This document shows, one piece after another, positions 11,290 through 23,199 of a stretch of DNA of 64,000 nt. This DNA comes from Strongyloides papillosus (Eukaryota > Nematoda > Chromadorea > Rhabditida > Strongyloididae). Numbering within the stretch: position 1 is the first letter of the stretch; each line of letters begins with the position of its first letter. A program made the position numbers and the translations under genes. The notes under the pieces were generated by a model. The model was given only the letters and a program-made list of their open reading frames with translations. It was not told the DNA's origin and searched no databases. The DNA lies in NCBI GenBank assembly GCA_005656395.1, contig SRSI01000013.1, forward strand, positions 2,046,001-2,110,000. The letters run 5' to 3'.

Positions 11290-12450
11290 ATTCTATAAAA
11301 ATATTCAAAATTAATAAAAGAGTTCAAATAATCTTAGAGTGGTTTGTATTTTGAAAAAAATTACAATTGCGTAAAAGGATTTAAGAAAATGCCTTCTCAA
11401 TGTTCTTACGATTGGCTTGTAGAAATTATTTTCTTGGTAGGGTTTTAAAATTTAAGTATAGTAGTCCTTTATAAATTATGTTCGATTTCTTGATGAAAAT
11501 TCTGTATATCCGGTTATGTTTTTATTTTCAAAAAAAGTTTTTGTCATTTTGACATGTACTCTTAAAAATACTTTTTTTTGTAGATAGTTAGTTCTTGTGG
11601 TCAATTATCTTCTTATTTAAATCACTTATTTTAATAGTCGTGTCATCTAAAATACTGTCCAGTATTATAAGTTTTTTTTCTTAATAATTTCTCCTATAGT
11701 TTTTATTTTAATGTTTTTTACCGTAACGATCATATAGACAATTTCTCCAATTGCTTTTTTTCATCCACTGCTTCGGAGGTAGTGGAATGCAAATGGTTTT
11801 TCTAAAAAAACCATTGAATTTTTTTGCTTTCAACGACTTTCGGTATCATTATTTCTTACATTCAGCAACATTTTGATTAATCCAATCTTTTGTAATTTTC
11901 TTGTGAAGCTCTGGCACATGTGAAAATGATACAATTTACGTTATAAAGCATAATGAATATCTATAGTTTTAATACTAGCTTTTTTTTGTTAGTTAAAAAA
12001 ATAATTAGTACTTCATCAATTATTTCCAATTAATTCATTTTTCGTTGTATTATGTCAAACAAACTTTAATAAGATTTCGACGTTTTATCTTCATAATTTC
12101 AAAGGACAACAAGTACGTATTTGCGAAAATTTTCGCATTCGTTTTCTTCACTAAGTACAACTACTAGAATGTACACTTGATGCAAACCTTTTAGCCTTAT
12201 CCGAAAGATTCCATCTACCATTATAATTTATGACTTAGCGTAGATTTTCAACAACGTGTTACTAACGAATACAATGATTCTACTGTTTACTTTTCCGTAA
12301 ACGTGAAATGATTCGAAGTCACGGTTATCGTTAACTGAATTTTCAAATCTCAATTGCTTCAGAAACTTAAGTATTATCGGGTCAACTTTGGATATAAATT
12401 AATTTTAGAGGATTTAAAAATGAATTTTAAGATAATTTAAAATAATTAAT
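11290..12450. other. Gene-free stretch
   Basis: AT-rich sequence with no coding frame, repeat or recognisable element that I can support. Confidence 0.6.
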
Positions 12451-12451
12451 T

Positions 12452-13480
12452 TGTTATCATGAACAGAAATTATGTAAGAAAAACTATACATAAAAGGCTA
12501 GTAATGAACTTTACACAGTACTTAAACTCGAATAATTAACATAATATTAAGTTGTAACAATGTTCTACTGCTTTAATTGTTTAAATTATTAAAGTTATTA
12601 CATTGAGGTTCCATCTCAATTTTTTCGAGCTCTAGAACGCGCTACACCTATTATAGTACCCAGATTCTATAGTTAAGTTCCTGCCAGATTAAGATATACT
12701 TAGTCAAATATACTTCACTAACACTATTGCCCTTTTTATTATTTTCTTGAAATATTTTTTCATAGTTACTAAAATATATTGCTTCATACACAACCTATTG
12801 CTACTGTTTAGCGCGAACAATATTTGCTATAGATATTTATATGCTAACGGATTTTTTTTTCATTTATACGGATACAGCTTATGATACTACTTTTATTAGA
12901 TGTTCTTGAATATTTATTTACGTATCATATTAACTCTTAATATTCTTATTCATACTATGTTTATATATCATATGACACCTATGCTAATATAACAAAATAA
13001 GATACTTCTTAGAACACAGTTTCACGCATACTAACCATTTTATTGAAATTTAACTAGCCCCATTACGATCTCTTATGGAAATTAGATTAAAAAAAATATA
13101 AAGAATAATTTAACTTACAATTTTAAGTCCAAACTTGAAAACAACAAGAGTGAAAGAAGTTCCTAATATTTTTAAAACTTTTTATTAACCATAACTTATA
13201 TGAAAAATATTTTATTCATAACAACAAAATCATTCCTTCTATGATACAAAAGTTACTTCATGTATAACTTTAAAGGAGGGATGTTATCATGTAATAATTA
13301 CGGTAACATGATAGTAAAGAGTATGTATCGGAACATGTTATCAACGGCCAAGTATTGTTCGATAATTACTGTTTAAATATATCATTTTTATATAAATTTT
13401 AAGTTGTATTTAGTTATGTTTATGTTTTGATAAAAAAAGGTATTGCAAACTAATCTAGAACATATTATTATTAAGATTTA
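12452..13480 (+). mobile_element. Decayed short LTR element (candidate)
   Basis: TGTTATCATG occurs at 12452 and again at 13282. The first copy runs to ATTACA at 12602 and is followed at once by TTGAGGTTCCATCTCAA, a primer-binding-site-like block that closely matches the block next to the LTR at 42897. The second copy is preceded by the purine tract AAAGGAGGGA (13272-13281). This order (LTR, primer site, short interior, purine tract, LTR) fits a non-autonomous TRIM-like element. The two presumed LTRs are strongly diverged and the right end is uncertain. Confidence 0.35.
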
Positions 13481-13489
13481 TACAACATC

Positions 13490-14110
13490 AATTAATTAAG
13501 AAAAAAAGTAATTTGTATGAGTCAAAATTAGATAAAATTAATTTGTTTTTCAAGGAGAACTTGCTAAACCAAAACAAACATTTTTAAAAATGTACAATGA
13601 AGTATAAAATAAATTTCTAAATAATGAAGATAAAAAAATTAAGAAAATAATTTTTTTCGTTAATATCTTGTGTTTGTAATTCACAATTACAAAAAGTTAA
13701 TAGAATAAAATTAAATAAACAAGAAAAAATTGTATTAATATAAAGAAGTAATCATTTCAATTATATATGGATTCAAGTACATCGCTAACAATTAACAGTA
13801 AAGATAGAAAATGTAGATAATTTTAGAATAAGACGTACTCAAAAGTGTTTTTAATTAATCGATTACCTAAATTAAACTAACTTTTAACTAGTGAGGTAGA
13901 ACAATTACCACTAGACTTAGATAGACGTAATAAATAATTAAGTTTAGCAGACTACTAACTGGGTTTGCTAACGAAGCGTCTCTAAGAACAATAAGAAAAT
14001 TTGGTTCCTACTAGTCTCATTAATATACTATTTCTTGTTTTTTACTAATGTACAGCTCATTTTAAAACATTTTTTTAAGCAAAAACAAAAAAGAAAATTT
14101 ATTTATTAAT
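13490..14110. other. Gene-free stretch
   Basis: No coding frame or repeat found between the decayed LTR element and the gene remnant that starts at 14122. Confidence 0.5.
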
Positions 14111-14121
14111 AGAGAACATAC

Positions 14122-14336
14122 CTAGTGCCTCGTAGATAGCTCTGTCTACGGCAGATGTATCTGTTTTATACAGATCTGCAGCAGATATAGAGAAGGTGGA
14201 ATAACCATAAGAAGATTTACAAATCTTTTTCTAAGTTTTTTTTTTCATTTTTCTTACTGGTATCCAAACGTTCTTGCAAATTTTCAATAACATGAGAAAA
14301 AGCATAACAAAAGGTCTTTCTAGAATCTTCGTACAT
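14122..14336 (-). pseudogene. Remnant exon of an unrecognised gene
   Basis: An ATG-initiated frame (MYEDSRKTFCYAFSHVIENL and onward) runs into a stop after a Lys-rich stretch. A second frame then continues with good coding character (YGYSTFSISAADLYKTDTSA) up to a GTATGT donor at 14121. The shift sits at an A run. A CAAAGCAG acceptor lies upstream. A related fragment exists at about 17040-17130 on the plus strand. Function unknown; the frameshift marks it as dead or as a sequence error. Confidence 0.45.
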
Positions 14337-15059
14337 ATCTATCTATGCCTGCTTTGAAAAATTATTTTATTTATTTATTATTAAAATTAAATAATTTATT
14401 CACTAATAATTAAAATTATGTATTTTTTGGTACGCTTCCGATTTTTTACTATAAACACTGAATAATTTTGAATATTAAATAAATTGCTTACCATTAATTT
14501 TCTTATGTTAAACATTATATCTTTCTAGTATCTAATAAATTATTTAACTAGATAGTATCTATTAGTTTACATATTAAAAGAAATAATTTATGCAAAAATA
14601 CTTTAAAAAGTTACTATTTAACATGAATCTATAATAAAAATTTTTCTAATCATTGCTTTTTAGATGATTATTTTTGTTTTTCCTTCTAAATACGTCTTCA
14701 TTTCAAAATGTTTTTTATAGCTGTTTACACAGCTTGAATTCAACTGGCAAGGCTTTATTTGTCTACTTGTTTTAACGACAATATGAAAACGGTTTGATGA
14801 TTTCTTACGAACAATATTTCACCACATTTTTTTCAAGCAATACTCTACGGGATCTCGAATATTAAGAATGCTAACACTATTAATCTTTAGTCAGTATTTA
14901 TTAGTCATCATATTCATAATTAATCTTGTATAAGAATCTTCCTCAGATATTTTTATGTCGTCCATAAAATTTTTCATAATTTTTCTAGATGTAGAGAACT
15001 TACTTTTTTTCTAAAGCATCGTCCTATAACTCTGCGATTTTTTTTGTGTGGAAACGATG

Positions 15060-15522
15060 TTACTGAATGCTGATATTTTTTGTTGTGGAATGGCACTTCA
15101 TTCGAACATCTTTATGGATCAACGGAAATATTTTTTTCCCCACTTCAACAACAGTATTATTTTTATTGTCTTTTCTATTTACATAATTTTTTTTATCAAA
15201 TGTACTACCAGGTTGATTCTTCTCTAATTGAGAAATAGTATCTTTATTATTTCTATGTTTTGTAATCTCCATTTGAGAAGTAATTTCATCATTTCTTCTA
15301 TCTTTTGTAATATTTAGTTTAGAAGAAATGACATCATTTGTAATCTACAATTCATAGAGATTTTTTCCTTTATCAATGGTTTCAATTGGAGAAATATTTC
15401 TTTAATCAGTTTTTTTCTCTATATTTCAACACTAAAATCTTTAGATGGTTATGATGTACCTCCTTCTGACTCTATTTCTCTTTTTTGTTATAGGATTTAA
15501 CTCTGACCTTTGGGTATCCCAT
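15060..15522 (-). pseudogene. Remnant of a gene with ~15-residue internal repeats
   Basis: Minus-strand frames from an ATG at 15522 (MGYPKVRVKSYNKKEK, then stop) lead into an ORF at 15060-15272. Near the join, short units resembling DRRNDEITSQMEITK and HRNNKDTISQLEK repeat every 15 to 16 residues, a coiled-coil-like pattern of Ile, Leu and charged residues. Several stops interrupt the region. Not recognised. It directly precedes the remnant at 14122 on the same strand and could belong to the same dead gene. Confidence 0.4.
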
Positions 15523-15777
15523 TAAACTAAATTGGTTTATACTAACTTCAGTATAGACGGAAACTAAAGAAATTATATTAATACAAAAGTTAAAAAAAAC
15601 TTACAACAAAAGACGTGCTTAACTGATTTATTTTAATCGAAGCATCTTTAGTCTTTGTACATTCATATTGTGTTATGTAATATGAAAAAAAAAGTCAATA
15701 AATAATAAAATAATTCTAATAACATTTTATCATATTGGATGAAGAAATTTTATAATAAATGTTAAAACATAATGCTA

Positions 15778-16882
15778 GGCGGCACGTCGTTTCACCACTA
15801 GCTTATATGGAGTGTGACCACAAGTGGACTCGGCTATTTTGCTTTTTCCGACACCTGTTTTAACACTATAATATATAACAATTTGGACTAAAGTTCCTTT
15901 GTATTATATATAACAGTGTATAAAAAAGCAAAATAGACAAGTAACAGTGTATAAAAAAGCAAAATAGAAGTATAAGATATTAATGTAATTAATAAATTGT
16001 TTTTTATAGTACTACTGAAATTATTAAATAAATAACAGTAAACAAAGTATAATTAATGAATATTTTAATAAAGTTACATAAATTACTATACTGGAAATAT
16101 TTTGTATAACTTATTTTAAATTTACAATAATGATAACAATAAAAATTATATTATAAGTACTAATAACAAGCATTTATTCCTACTTAATATAGTTTATGAA
16201 TGATAGTAATTTAGAAACTCATTTTTTCTGTTTAAATATTAATTTTTCAAATTCTAGTAAAAAAACATTTATGTTTTATGAAAAGATTTTATAATATAAA
16301 AGTTTATAAATTACAAGTATGTCCAAAGCTAATAATTAAAAAACTAATTGTACAAGTTTAATGAAAATAATTATTTAGGGCATAATTGTATATTTGTAAA
16401 ACTAAAAAAAAATTGATAATAATTACAGTAATTTTAACATAAAGGTTATTTTTTAACTCTATATACTAGACAATTGCATTTTTGTAATTTTAATAATAGT
16501 TATACTATAAAGATAAAAATAAAAAAAATTTATTGATATTACTAGTTATTGTTGTTTATTATCTTTATTATTACTCAAAATTATTTTTTATCAATGATAA
16601 ACTGATTAATATTTACTTCTAATAATGTATTCATAATACATTAATATATTTGTATCATAAAAAATTGCCATCTATGAAAGTTTGTATCATTTTTAAAATT
16701 TTATGTTATTGCATAATTCATAAATAATAAAAGGTTATATATGTTGATAAGATAAGAAAATGTGCCATAATTATGAGATTAACACAGTTAAGGCACATTA
16801 CATTACAAAATATTCATTGTTAATACACATTTTACCAATGTCGAAAAAAGCAAAATAGCCAGTGATGAATCGACGGGCGGCC
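15778..16882. mobile_element. hAT-like MITE with 8-bp target duplication
   Basis: The 1,105-bp element is bounded by a perfect 8-bp direct repeat TAATGCTA (15770-15777 and 16883-16890). Its ends are inverted: GGCGGCACGTCG on the left and GGCCGCCCGTCG on the right. Pairing resumes over GGCTATTTTGCTTTTTTCGA after a ~30-bp insertion in the left arm. An 8-bp duplication points to the hAT superfamily. No transposase is present, so mobilisation would need an enzyme in trans. Confidence 0.8.
15912..15972. repeat. 31-bp tandem repeat, two copies
   Basis: AACAGTGTATAAAAAAGC with the following AAAATAGACAAGT occurs twice in a row inside the hAT-like element. GCAAAATAG is shared with the element's own terminal repeat, so the unit may derive from an end. 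Confidence 0.75.
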
Positions 16883-17034
16883 TAATGCTAACAATATCTA
16901 TATCTTTCCACGAAAATAATCTTTTAGTACTATTATTTTGATTACTGTTAGTGCTCCCTTTAAAGTTTATGGAAATATGATTATATTTACATAGAGTAGC
17001 ATAAGTGTATTTTATAACGCCTTTATGTATTCGA

Positions 17035-17135
17035 TGCTTAGTAGATAAGCGATCTGCTGAAATTCTGTCACATATGGTTACAGATCTTGTATAGAACAAA
17101 TACATGTGTTGCAGATACAGCCATCTACCGAGCAA
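17035..17135 (+). pseudogene. Fragment related to the remnant at 14122
   Basis: Plus-strand sequence such as ATACAGCCATCTACCGAGCA (ADTAIYRAM) aligns with the minus-strand exon end at 14122-14220, which reads VDRAIYEALG. Flanking words (ACAGATCTTGTATAGAACA) also match. The frame is broken by a stop. The longer minus-strand ORF across this interval is therefore probably a shadow. Confidence 0.35.
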
Positions 17136-17199
17136 TGGAAAAAGAGAGAGAATGTTAAGTTTCGTTGGTGTAAGCTCGGGAAGTTTCTTTAACACTGTA

Positions 17200-17290
17200 C
17201 ACACCCACATAGTTGGATGTACATAAGTCTTCATTTGAAACTTATTTTTTAATCTTAATTATATAAATTCATTTATAAATATTAAAGAAG
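17200..17290. repeat. Direct repeat, copy 1 (pair at 18205-18310)
   Basis: CACATAGTTGGATGTACATA and the following ~70 bp reappear with substitutions about 1 kb downstream. The two copies bracket the small pseudogene at 17588-18004, suggesting a local duplication. Confidence 0.6.
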
Positions 17291-17587
17291 TGATTTGCTA
17301 GCACAACTGTTATCAATAAAAATCAAATTAAAATAATTAGACGATTATATCAAATTTTTATTGCAAAATATGCATATATAGTACAAAATCATTAAATTTT
17401 CTAAATTAAAATAAAATATTCACAATCTCTATCTAAATTGCATCATCTATCAAATAAAAGACACCAAAAGAAATAATAAACAAACATTATTAGCAGAACA
17501 AAACGTAACAGGAAAAAAAACAACATAATAACAAAAGGCCGTAATTACAACAATACTCGTACTAAATTAATGCGAGATTCAGCAAAT

Positions 17588-18004
17588 TCAGAAATATTCA
17601 TTATACGGAGGTGGTTGTGTTGATGGTTCCGACATAAATTCACTCGATGGTAGTCGAACAGACTAGATTGATGATGGCAGTTGTTCAAGATATCTTGGTG
17701 AAACTGGAATAACTGGTAGATCACCTGAATTATCTTCACTAATGTTTATTCAGTTCTCTTTCTCTTCTACTCTTTTTTTACGATATCCTTTGTAATAAGC
17801 AAGAGTAATGGAAATAACTGAAAAAGAAAAAAAAACATCAATAAACGAAAAAAAAAGAAAAGTTAGACTTACGTAGTTATAGACCATAGGCGATTACACA
17901 CAATAAGAGGAGACCGTCACTGAGATTTCAATTTTTAATACATTTACAATGTTGTGTACATCATGCCTGATTTTCACTTACGAACGCATTAACACCCATA
18001 TTAT
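17588..18004 (-). pseudogene. Broken small single-membrane-span gene ending in PPPYNEYF
   Basis: An exon at 17873-17919 encodes a hydrophobic run (DGLLLLCVIAYGL) interrupted by TAA. A 55-bp intron (GTAAGT to TTTTTCAG) splits the membrane segment. The next exon from 17817 continues with ISITLAYYKGYRKKRVEEKR. Two frameshifts follow before a Pro-rich tail ending PPPYNEYF. A possible first exon (MGVNAF, then GTAAGT) lies near 18004. The layout, with the intron inside the membrane span in the same phase and a basic stretch then a Pro/Tyr tail, resembles the live gene at 4641-5137. I infer a dead relative. Confidence 0.5.
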
Positions 18005-18204
18005 CTAAATTACAATATGATTAATACTATATTTAAACAATTATAAATTTTTAATTTTAAAAATTATTAATTGAACAGTAATTTTTAATATTAATTATTA
18101 TTAATTATCAAATTATATAATATCAGAAAAAGAAAGAAAAAGTTCGTTTCAATACAAAAAAGATTATACACTTAAAACAAATTCTCGCGTCAAGAAGTTA
18201 AAAA

Positions 18205-18310
18205 TGTGGGCACATGTACATACCCTCATAGTTGTATGTATATAAATCTTTATTTTAAACTTAATTTTAAATCTTAATTATAATAAATTCTTTTATAAAT
18301 ATTGTATAAT
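18205..18310. repeat. Direct repeat, copy 2 (pair at 17200-17290)
   Basis: Diverged second copy of the repeat, same orientation. Confidence 0.6.
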
Positions 18311-18319
18311 TAACTACAC

Positions 18320-19850
18320 GTGTTAATAAAGTATTCTATTGATAGAAAGAATAGAACTATAAAATAATTATAATAATGATTATAATAACAACTAAATCTA
18401 GAGGAATAATGAAATTTTAAGCGAGCCTTAAAGTGACTTTTTATCAAATTCCCTACTAATTATTGTTTTGGCTTGTCCACGCATCAAAAGTTTTGTGCAT
18501 CTTAAGACATTTTTTTAATACGATATGATAATAAAAAGAGAATTTAAAGCAGAACAAAGATAAAAACAATCTCAATATCCTTTTAAGTTATTATAATTTA
18601 GTTTTTCTATATCTATTAATTTTAATTTTTAAATGTGACGTCGATGATTTTATCTAAAAAAATTTTTAAACAATCTACTGAGAAATCTTCTCAGATTTTT
18701 CTAAATTTTTGTGACTTTACACTTGTAAATAGAATGTTTTCTTTCTCTGACAATTAGTTACATTTTTTTTTCTATAAAATTTAATATCGAAAATTTTCCA
18801 TGAGTTAAGCTTTTTTTTAAAAATTCCAAGACTGTTAATAGTCTACGAAAACATTTTGAAATATTACTGTTTCTGCATAAAACATTGTGTATTTAAACTT
18901 TCTAACACGACAGACATTTAAATTTTAAATAATTTCTAAATTTATTAATTGCTAAATCTAATAGTTTAGACTCTTTACCAACATTTTCCAAACTATATAT
19001 ATGTGTATAAATACATTTTAAAAACATTTTCGTGAAACATGCGACAAATTACATAAATACATAGTAATCTTTTCAAGTTTTTAATATGAATAATTAACTC
19101 AAATATTAATTGTTATGTTTATTATTTACAACGAAAAAGAACTGTGGCTTTTTTGGTTCGTTTATAAAAATTTAATATAGTAAAAATAGTAAAAAATAGT
19201 GGTCGAAATTTCATGTATTTTTTAGTTTTCTGATTATGGCTTTTTTATCTGTTAGTAATATTGTTATAAGATTATTGGTATATAAAAAGATTTTCAATCA
19301 ACCTTTATTTATTAATTTCTTTATTTATACCAAAAACTAGTAAAATTAAACAATATTAAATAAAATTGGCCAACTGCAATAATTATCATAATTAGCTAAC
19401 AATTTACTTTACTTTTACTTATATTTATTGATAATTATCGTGTCAGCTTTCTTATTTTAGCTTATTTAACTCCAGAAAATTACAAAATGTTAATAAATAA
19501 AAATAATGACATTTAAAAATACAATCAAATTTTAGAATGACTTTTGAAGATAATTTAACTGCTTAAGTATATTCATTACTCTTTTTATAACTCATTAATT
19601 ATATTATCTTCACTAGAAGATGTTGTCATAACATTTTTCTGACTTTCTTTAACATTTTCTATGGAAACATTTTCGTCATTTTCACCAACATTTGCAATAG
19701 CAATATTTCATTTTCATATACATTTCCTACAGGAACATCGTTTAAGCAACGACGTTTTTTTTAAATTTTTAGAAGCCATGATAGAACAATTTTAATTGTG
19801 AATTAACAAACGATATAACTTGACTTATATAATTTTGTGTTTTGAAAGAT
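18320..19850. other. Gene-free stretch
   Basis: AT-rich, no supported gene or element. A short weakly protein-like run near 19600-19780 (minus) has no start and several stops. Confidence 0.55.
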
Positions 19851-19854
19851 TTTT

Positions 19855-20227
19855 GTTTTTCTACCACGACATTTACAACTGTTAATTCTTCTTCGATATA
19901 AGATACACATTTATACACCTTTATGTTTTTTGATCAGATATAGAAAGAAACAAATAGTTATTATTATAAAAAACGTTATTTAAATGTTTGTTAAACACGT
20001 TTTACCCTTTTTTAAATTTTAAAAAATTTAAAATTTCTTTAATTGATAAATAATAACTTCAACGATAATATGAATATTTATTTTATTAATTAAATTAAAT
20101 ATATTTTATTTATAAACAAAATATCTATACAAATATAAATTTGACTAGGTTGGATTTTCTATCAACCGCAAAAAGCCGCAAAATTTTTTACAACCGCAAA
20201 GAGCCGCACAAAAAATTTTTCTCAGTG
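19855..20227. mobile_element. Tc1/mariner-type MITE, copy 2 (inverted, truncated)
   Basis: The reverse complement of the element at 10803-11281, ending in the same terminus (AAATTTTTCTCAGTG). Internal words such as CTACCACGACATTTACAACT match exactly. The other terminal repeat is missing and no TA follows the end, so the copy is truncated. Confidence 0.7.
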
Positions 20228-20272
20228 TTGGATTACCATCTGATTAGTTACTCTATTATGAAGTTCATTACT

Positions 20273-20762
20273 TCAAGGTGCATCTTTAATTTCTCTAAAG
20301 AGTCTTATAGTCTCTTGAGTAAAAAAAGAGTTTATAAGCTGAACAACACAGCTAATTGCTTTATCAGCAAGAAATGCAATAGAACTGAAATTACTATGCA
20401 TGCTCATAAACTTTGTATCAGATAATAATGGCCTGATAGTGTCATCACCATATAATGAAGTTAAATTGGCAGCTGCATAATTCAAAAGTCTTATAATAGC
20501 ATTGTTATCAGTTTTAGTTTTATCATATTGAGCAAAAAAGAACTTAATATTATCATTCTTCAAATGTTTGACTTGATGTGTTGCAACAACATCAAATGTT
20601 CACCCAATGGAGTTGGTGTAAGCATCTCTAATAGAATCCCTTAAAGAAACATAATCAGTGCTAGGCCATACTTCAATGACTGCAGCTCGTTCAAGATTAG
20701 ATCTCCAAAGAATGATGCTTTCTGGATTACAGGAAGATCTTCTAATTATAGAATTTGCTGCG
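20273..20762 (-). pseudogene. Unrecognised ORF fragment with one in-frame stop
   Basis: A coding-like frame of about 160 residues enters without an ATG, passes a TGA (NSIG*TFDVV) and ends at 20273. The product is soluble in character, with ERAAVIEVWPSTDYVSL and NYAAANLTSLYGDDTIRPLL. Its GC content is higher than the flanks, suggesting it arrived with a mobile or viral element. I cannot assign a family. It begins 46 bases beyond the truncated MITE end. Confidence 0.45.
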
Positions 20763-20827
20763 ATATTTATTTACACCTTCAGACCCGAATTTTTTCGTTT
20801 AAGAAAAAATTATTTTTATACTAAAAC

Positions 20828-20915
20828 AAGCCGCAGCCTCGCTTCGCTCGTCGCTGCTTGCCCGCAGGGCTGGGTCTTTTTTCCATAAACAGCAATTCGA
20901 TGCGCTCATCGCTAC
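20828..20915. repeat. GC-rich pair of ~28-bp degenerate repeats
   Basis: GCAGCCTCGCTTCGCTCGTC followed by GCTGCTTGC is echoed about 60 bp later by GCAATTCGATGCGCTCATCG followed by CTACTTGC. Between them is CCCGCAGGGCTGGG. In a genome this AT-rich the island is conspicuous. GCAGC/GCTGC can pair, so each unit may form a hairpin. No source is recognised. Confidence 0.55.
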
Positions 20916-20919
20916 TTGC

Positions 20920-22235
20920 AGAAAATTTTAAAAATATTTAGAATTTAAAAAATTTTAAAATCTTTTGTTTTATAATAACATACATTTTAAAATTCCAAGT
21001 AATATTTTTGTACTTTATAATATTCATAATTATTATTAAAATTTTATAGGCTTTTGAACATTAAAAGTTTTTAAAATATATTTATCAAAATTGTTTTATT
21101 ACATATCCTTATGATTTTAAATTCATTTGATATTCTAACTTTGAATAAATGTTTACAAATTTTTAATATAAAAAATTAAGAATAATGTTTACGTTAGACT
21201 TCTAATTAATATTAATATGCAAGTTTTAGGTTATTAAATATGATGAAAATAAAGATTAGTTTTAAGTTTGGCTAATTTTTTTAAATATTAGTTATATTTG
21301 AGGCTGATCATAAGTATTTCATAATTACTGAACTTAAAATAATCTAATTTTTGCGATTGTTGTTTTATAATTTCGCATTTTGGTTACATAATAGAAAATA
21401 CTTTTACAAATTTAATGCATATTTTTTATTTTGTTTTATATTTTTTTGAAAAAACTTTTTAAAATCTATTATAAACATAAGAACACAAATTTTTAATGTA
21501 TTCAAAATGATAAAAATATTTCTCTAAGTTGATAAGATAAAAAATAAATCAAAACAATTACTTGGACACTTTTCGTATTAAAAAATTTATATAGGCTTTA
21601 AAAAATATAAATATATTTAAATCAAAGTATTGGTGATTTTTTTTTATAAAATATTGTAAAATTTACTTTTAGAATGCATTGATAATTAGTTTCAACATAT
21701 AAATAAATTTGGGTAACTTTTTTTTCCAGTTTTTATAAAGAAAAGCAAAACTTTTAGATATTTTTACATTTTTCAAAAAATAAGTGTGTGCATTGCTATA
21801 TCATAAATTTGTAAACATTTTTTCAAAATTTTTAATATGCGTGGCTAGATTGCGGTATTTTGAGACAATTTAGTTTAGATCACTTTAACATAAAAAAGAT
21901 TTAGAGAAAAAAAATCTATTCTATTCTAGAATAAATGATATTTAATAGAAATTTTGTTAAATCTCAAAGAGCCAAATATAATTTGATTTTCATTTTTTTA
22001 TCATATTTTAATAATTGTCATATGTCATATATTGCACTGATTAAAAAAAATCTTAATCGGCACAAAAATTACATAATTGAATAAAAACCAATTTTTCCAC
22101 CTATCCTATCTACAATGTTCTTAAAAATATAAGTTGATATTTAAAATTGTTTAAAACAATCAATTCAATGACTTTTATTAATTGTTGTTTTTTGTTTTTC
22201 TTTCAAAGTATCAGTTGTTCTTGTAATTTTTTATT
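20920..22235. other. Gene-free stretch
   Basis: Extremely AT-rich; no gene, tandem repeat or element boundary that I can support. Confidence 0.55.
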
Positions 22236-22238
22236 TTA

Positions 22239-23170
22239 GGAGATCACAAATTTCAAGATTATTCTCATTTAATTAGATGTATCTTAAGAGCAAAAATTCA
22301 AATGAAGCTAATATTTATTTTTTCTATCGAGCATATTAAAATGAATTTTTTATTTAAAAAAAAGATGCATGTAACGAAAACCCTTTAGGAAGTAAACTTT
22401 TCTTCTAAGATATAGGGGAATTTTCGATGACTTACTATTTTCTAGTATCGGACTTTTTTGTAAATTTTATTTTTTATACATAACAACCATAAGAAATTGC
22501 GCGTACCTGTGAAATTTCTAGTTAATAAGATCACTTTTAAAAAGATTTAGGGAATCACAACGTTTTAAGGTTATTCTCTATTTAATAGATGTATCAAGAA
22601 CGAAAATTCAAATGAAACAATATTTATTTTTTCTATTCAACATAATTTTAATATACATTTTTATTTTAGCAAGAAAAAAGTATATGTTACGAAAACCATT
22701 TTAAAAGTAAACTTTTCCTATGAAATATAGGGAAATTTTCGATGACTTACTATTTTTAGGATCAGACTTTTTTGTAAATTTTATTTTTTATACATAACAA
22801 CCATAAGAAATTGACGTGCCTTTGAAATTTCTAGTTATTAGGATCATTTTTAAAGAGTTTTAGGGGATCACAACATTTTAAGATTATTCTCATTTAATTA
22901 GATGTATCTTAAGAGCAAAAATTCAAATGAATCTAATATTTATTTTTTCTATCGAGTACATTAAAATGCATTTTTTATTTTTATATAAATAAGTACAGAA
23001 AACGGCAACCATTTAAAGAGGTAAACTTTTCTTCTAATATAGGGGGGATTTTCGATGACTTACTATTTTCGGGATTGAACTTTTTTGGTAAATTTTATTG
23101 TTTGTATGTAATAAGCATTAAAAATTACATCTATGTGTAAAATTTTGAATAAAAAAATCAGTATTGAGGG
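22239..23170. repeat. ~312-bp tandem repeat, three copies
   Basis: ATCACAA followed by TTATTCTCATTTAATTAGAT recurs at about 22243, 22554 and 22867, a period of 311 to 313 bp. Each unit also contains AATTTTCGATGACTTACTAT and TTTTTTGTAAATTTTATTTT. Copies differ by scattered substitutions and indels. It looks like a short satellite-like array or the arm of a large foldback element. Confidence 0.8.
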
Positions 23171-23199
23171 AAAAACGGAGGTACCGAATTTCAGAATTT

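Noticed and set aside
16803..17234. 143-codon minus-strand ORF
   Set aside because: Its 3' end lies in the hAT-like MITE and its middle overlaps plus-strand sequence related to a separate gene remnant, so it is most likely a shadow.
20658..20888. Plus-strand ORF across the GC-rich island
   Set aside because: It crosses the boundary between the antisense coding fragment and the GC-rich repeats; residues are dictated by the repeat.
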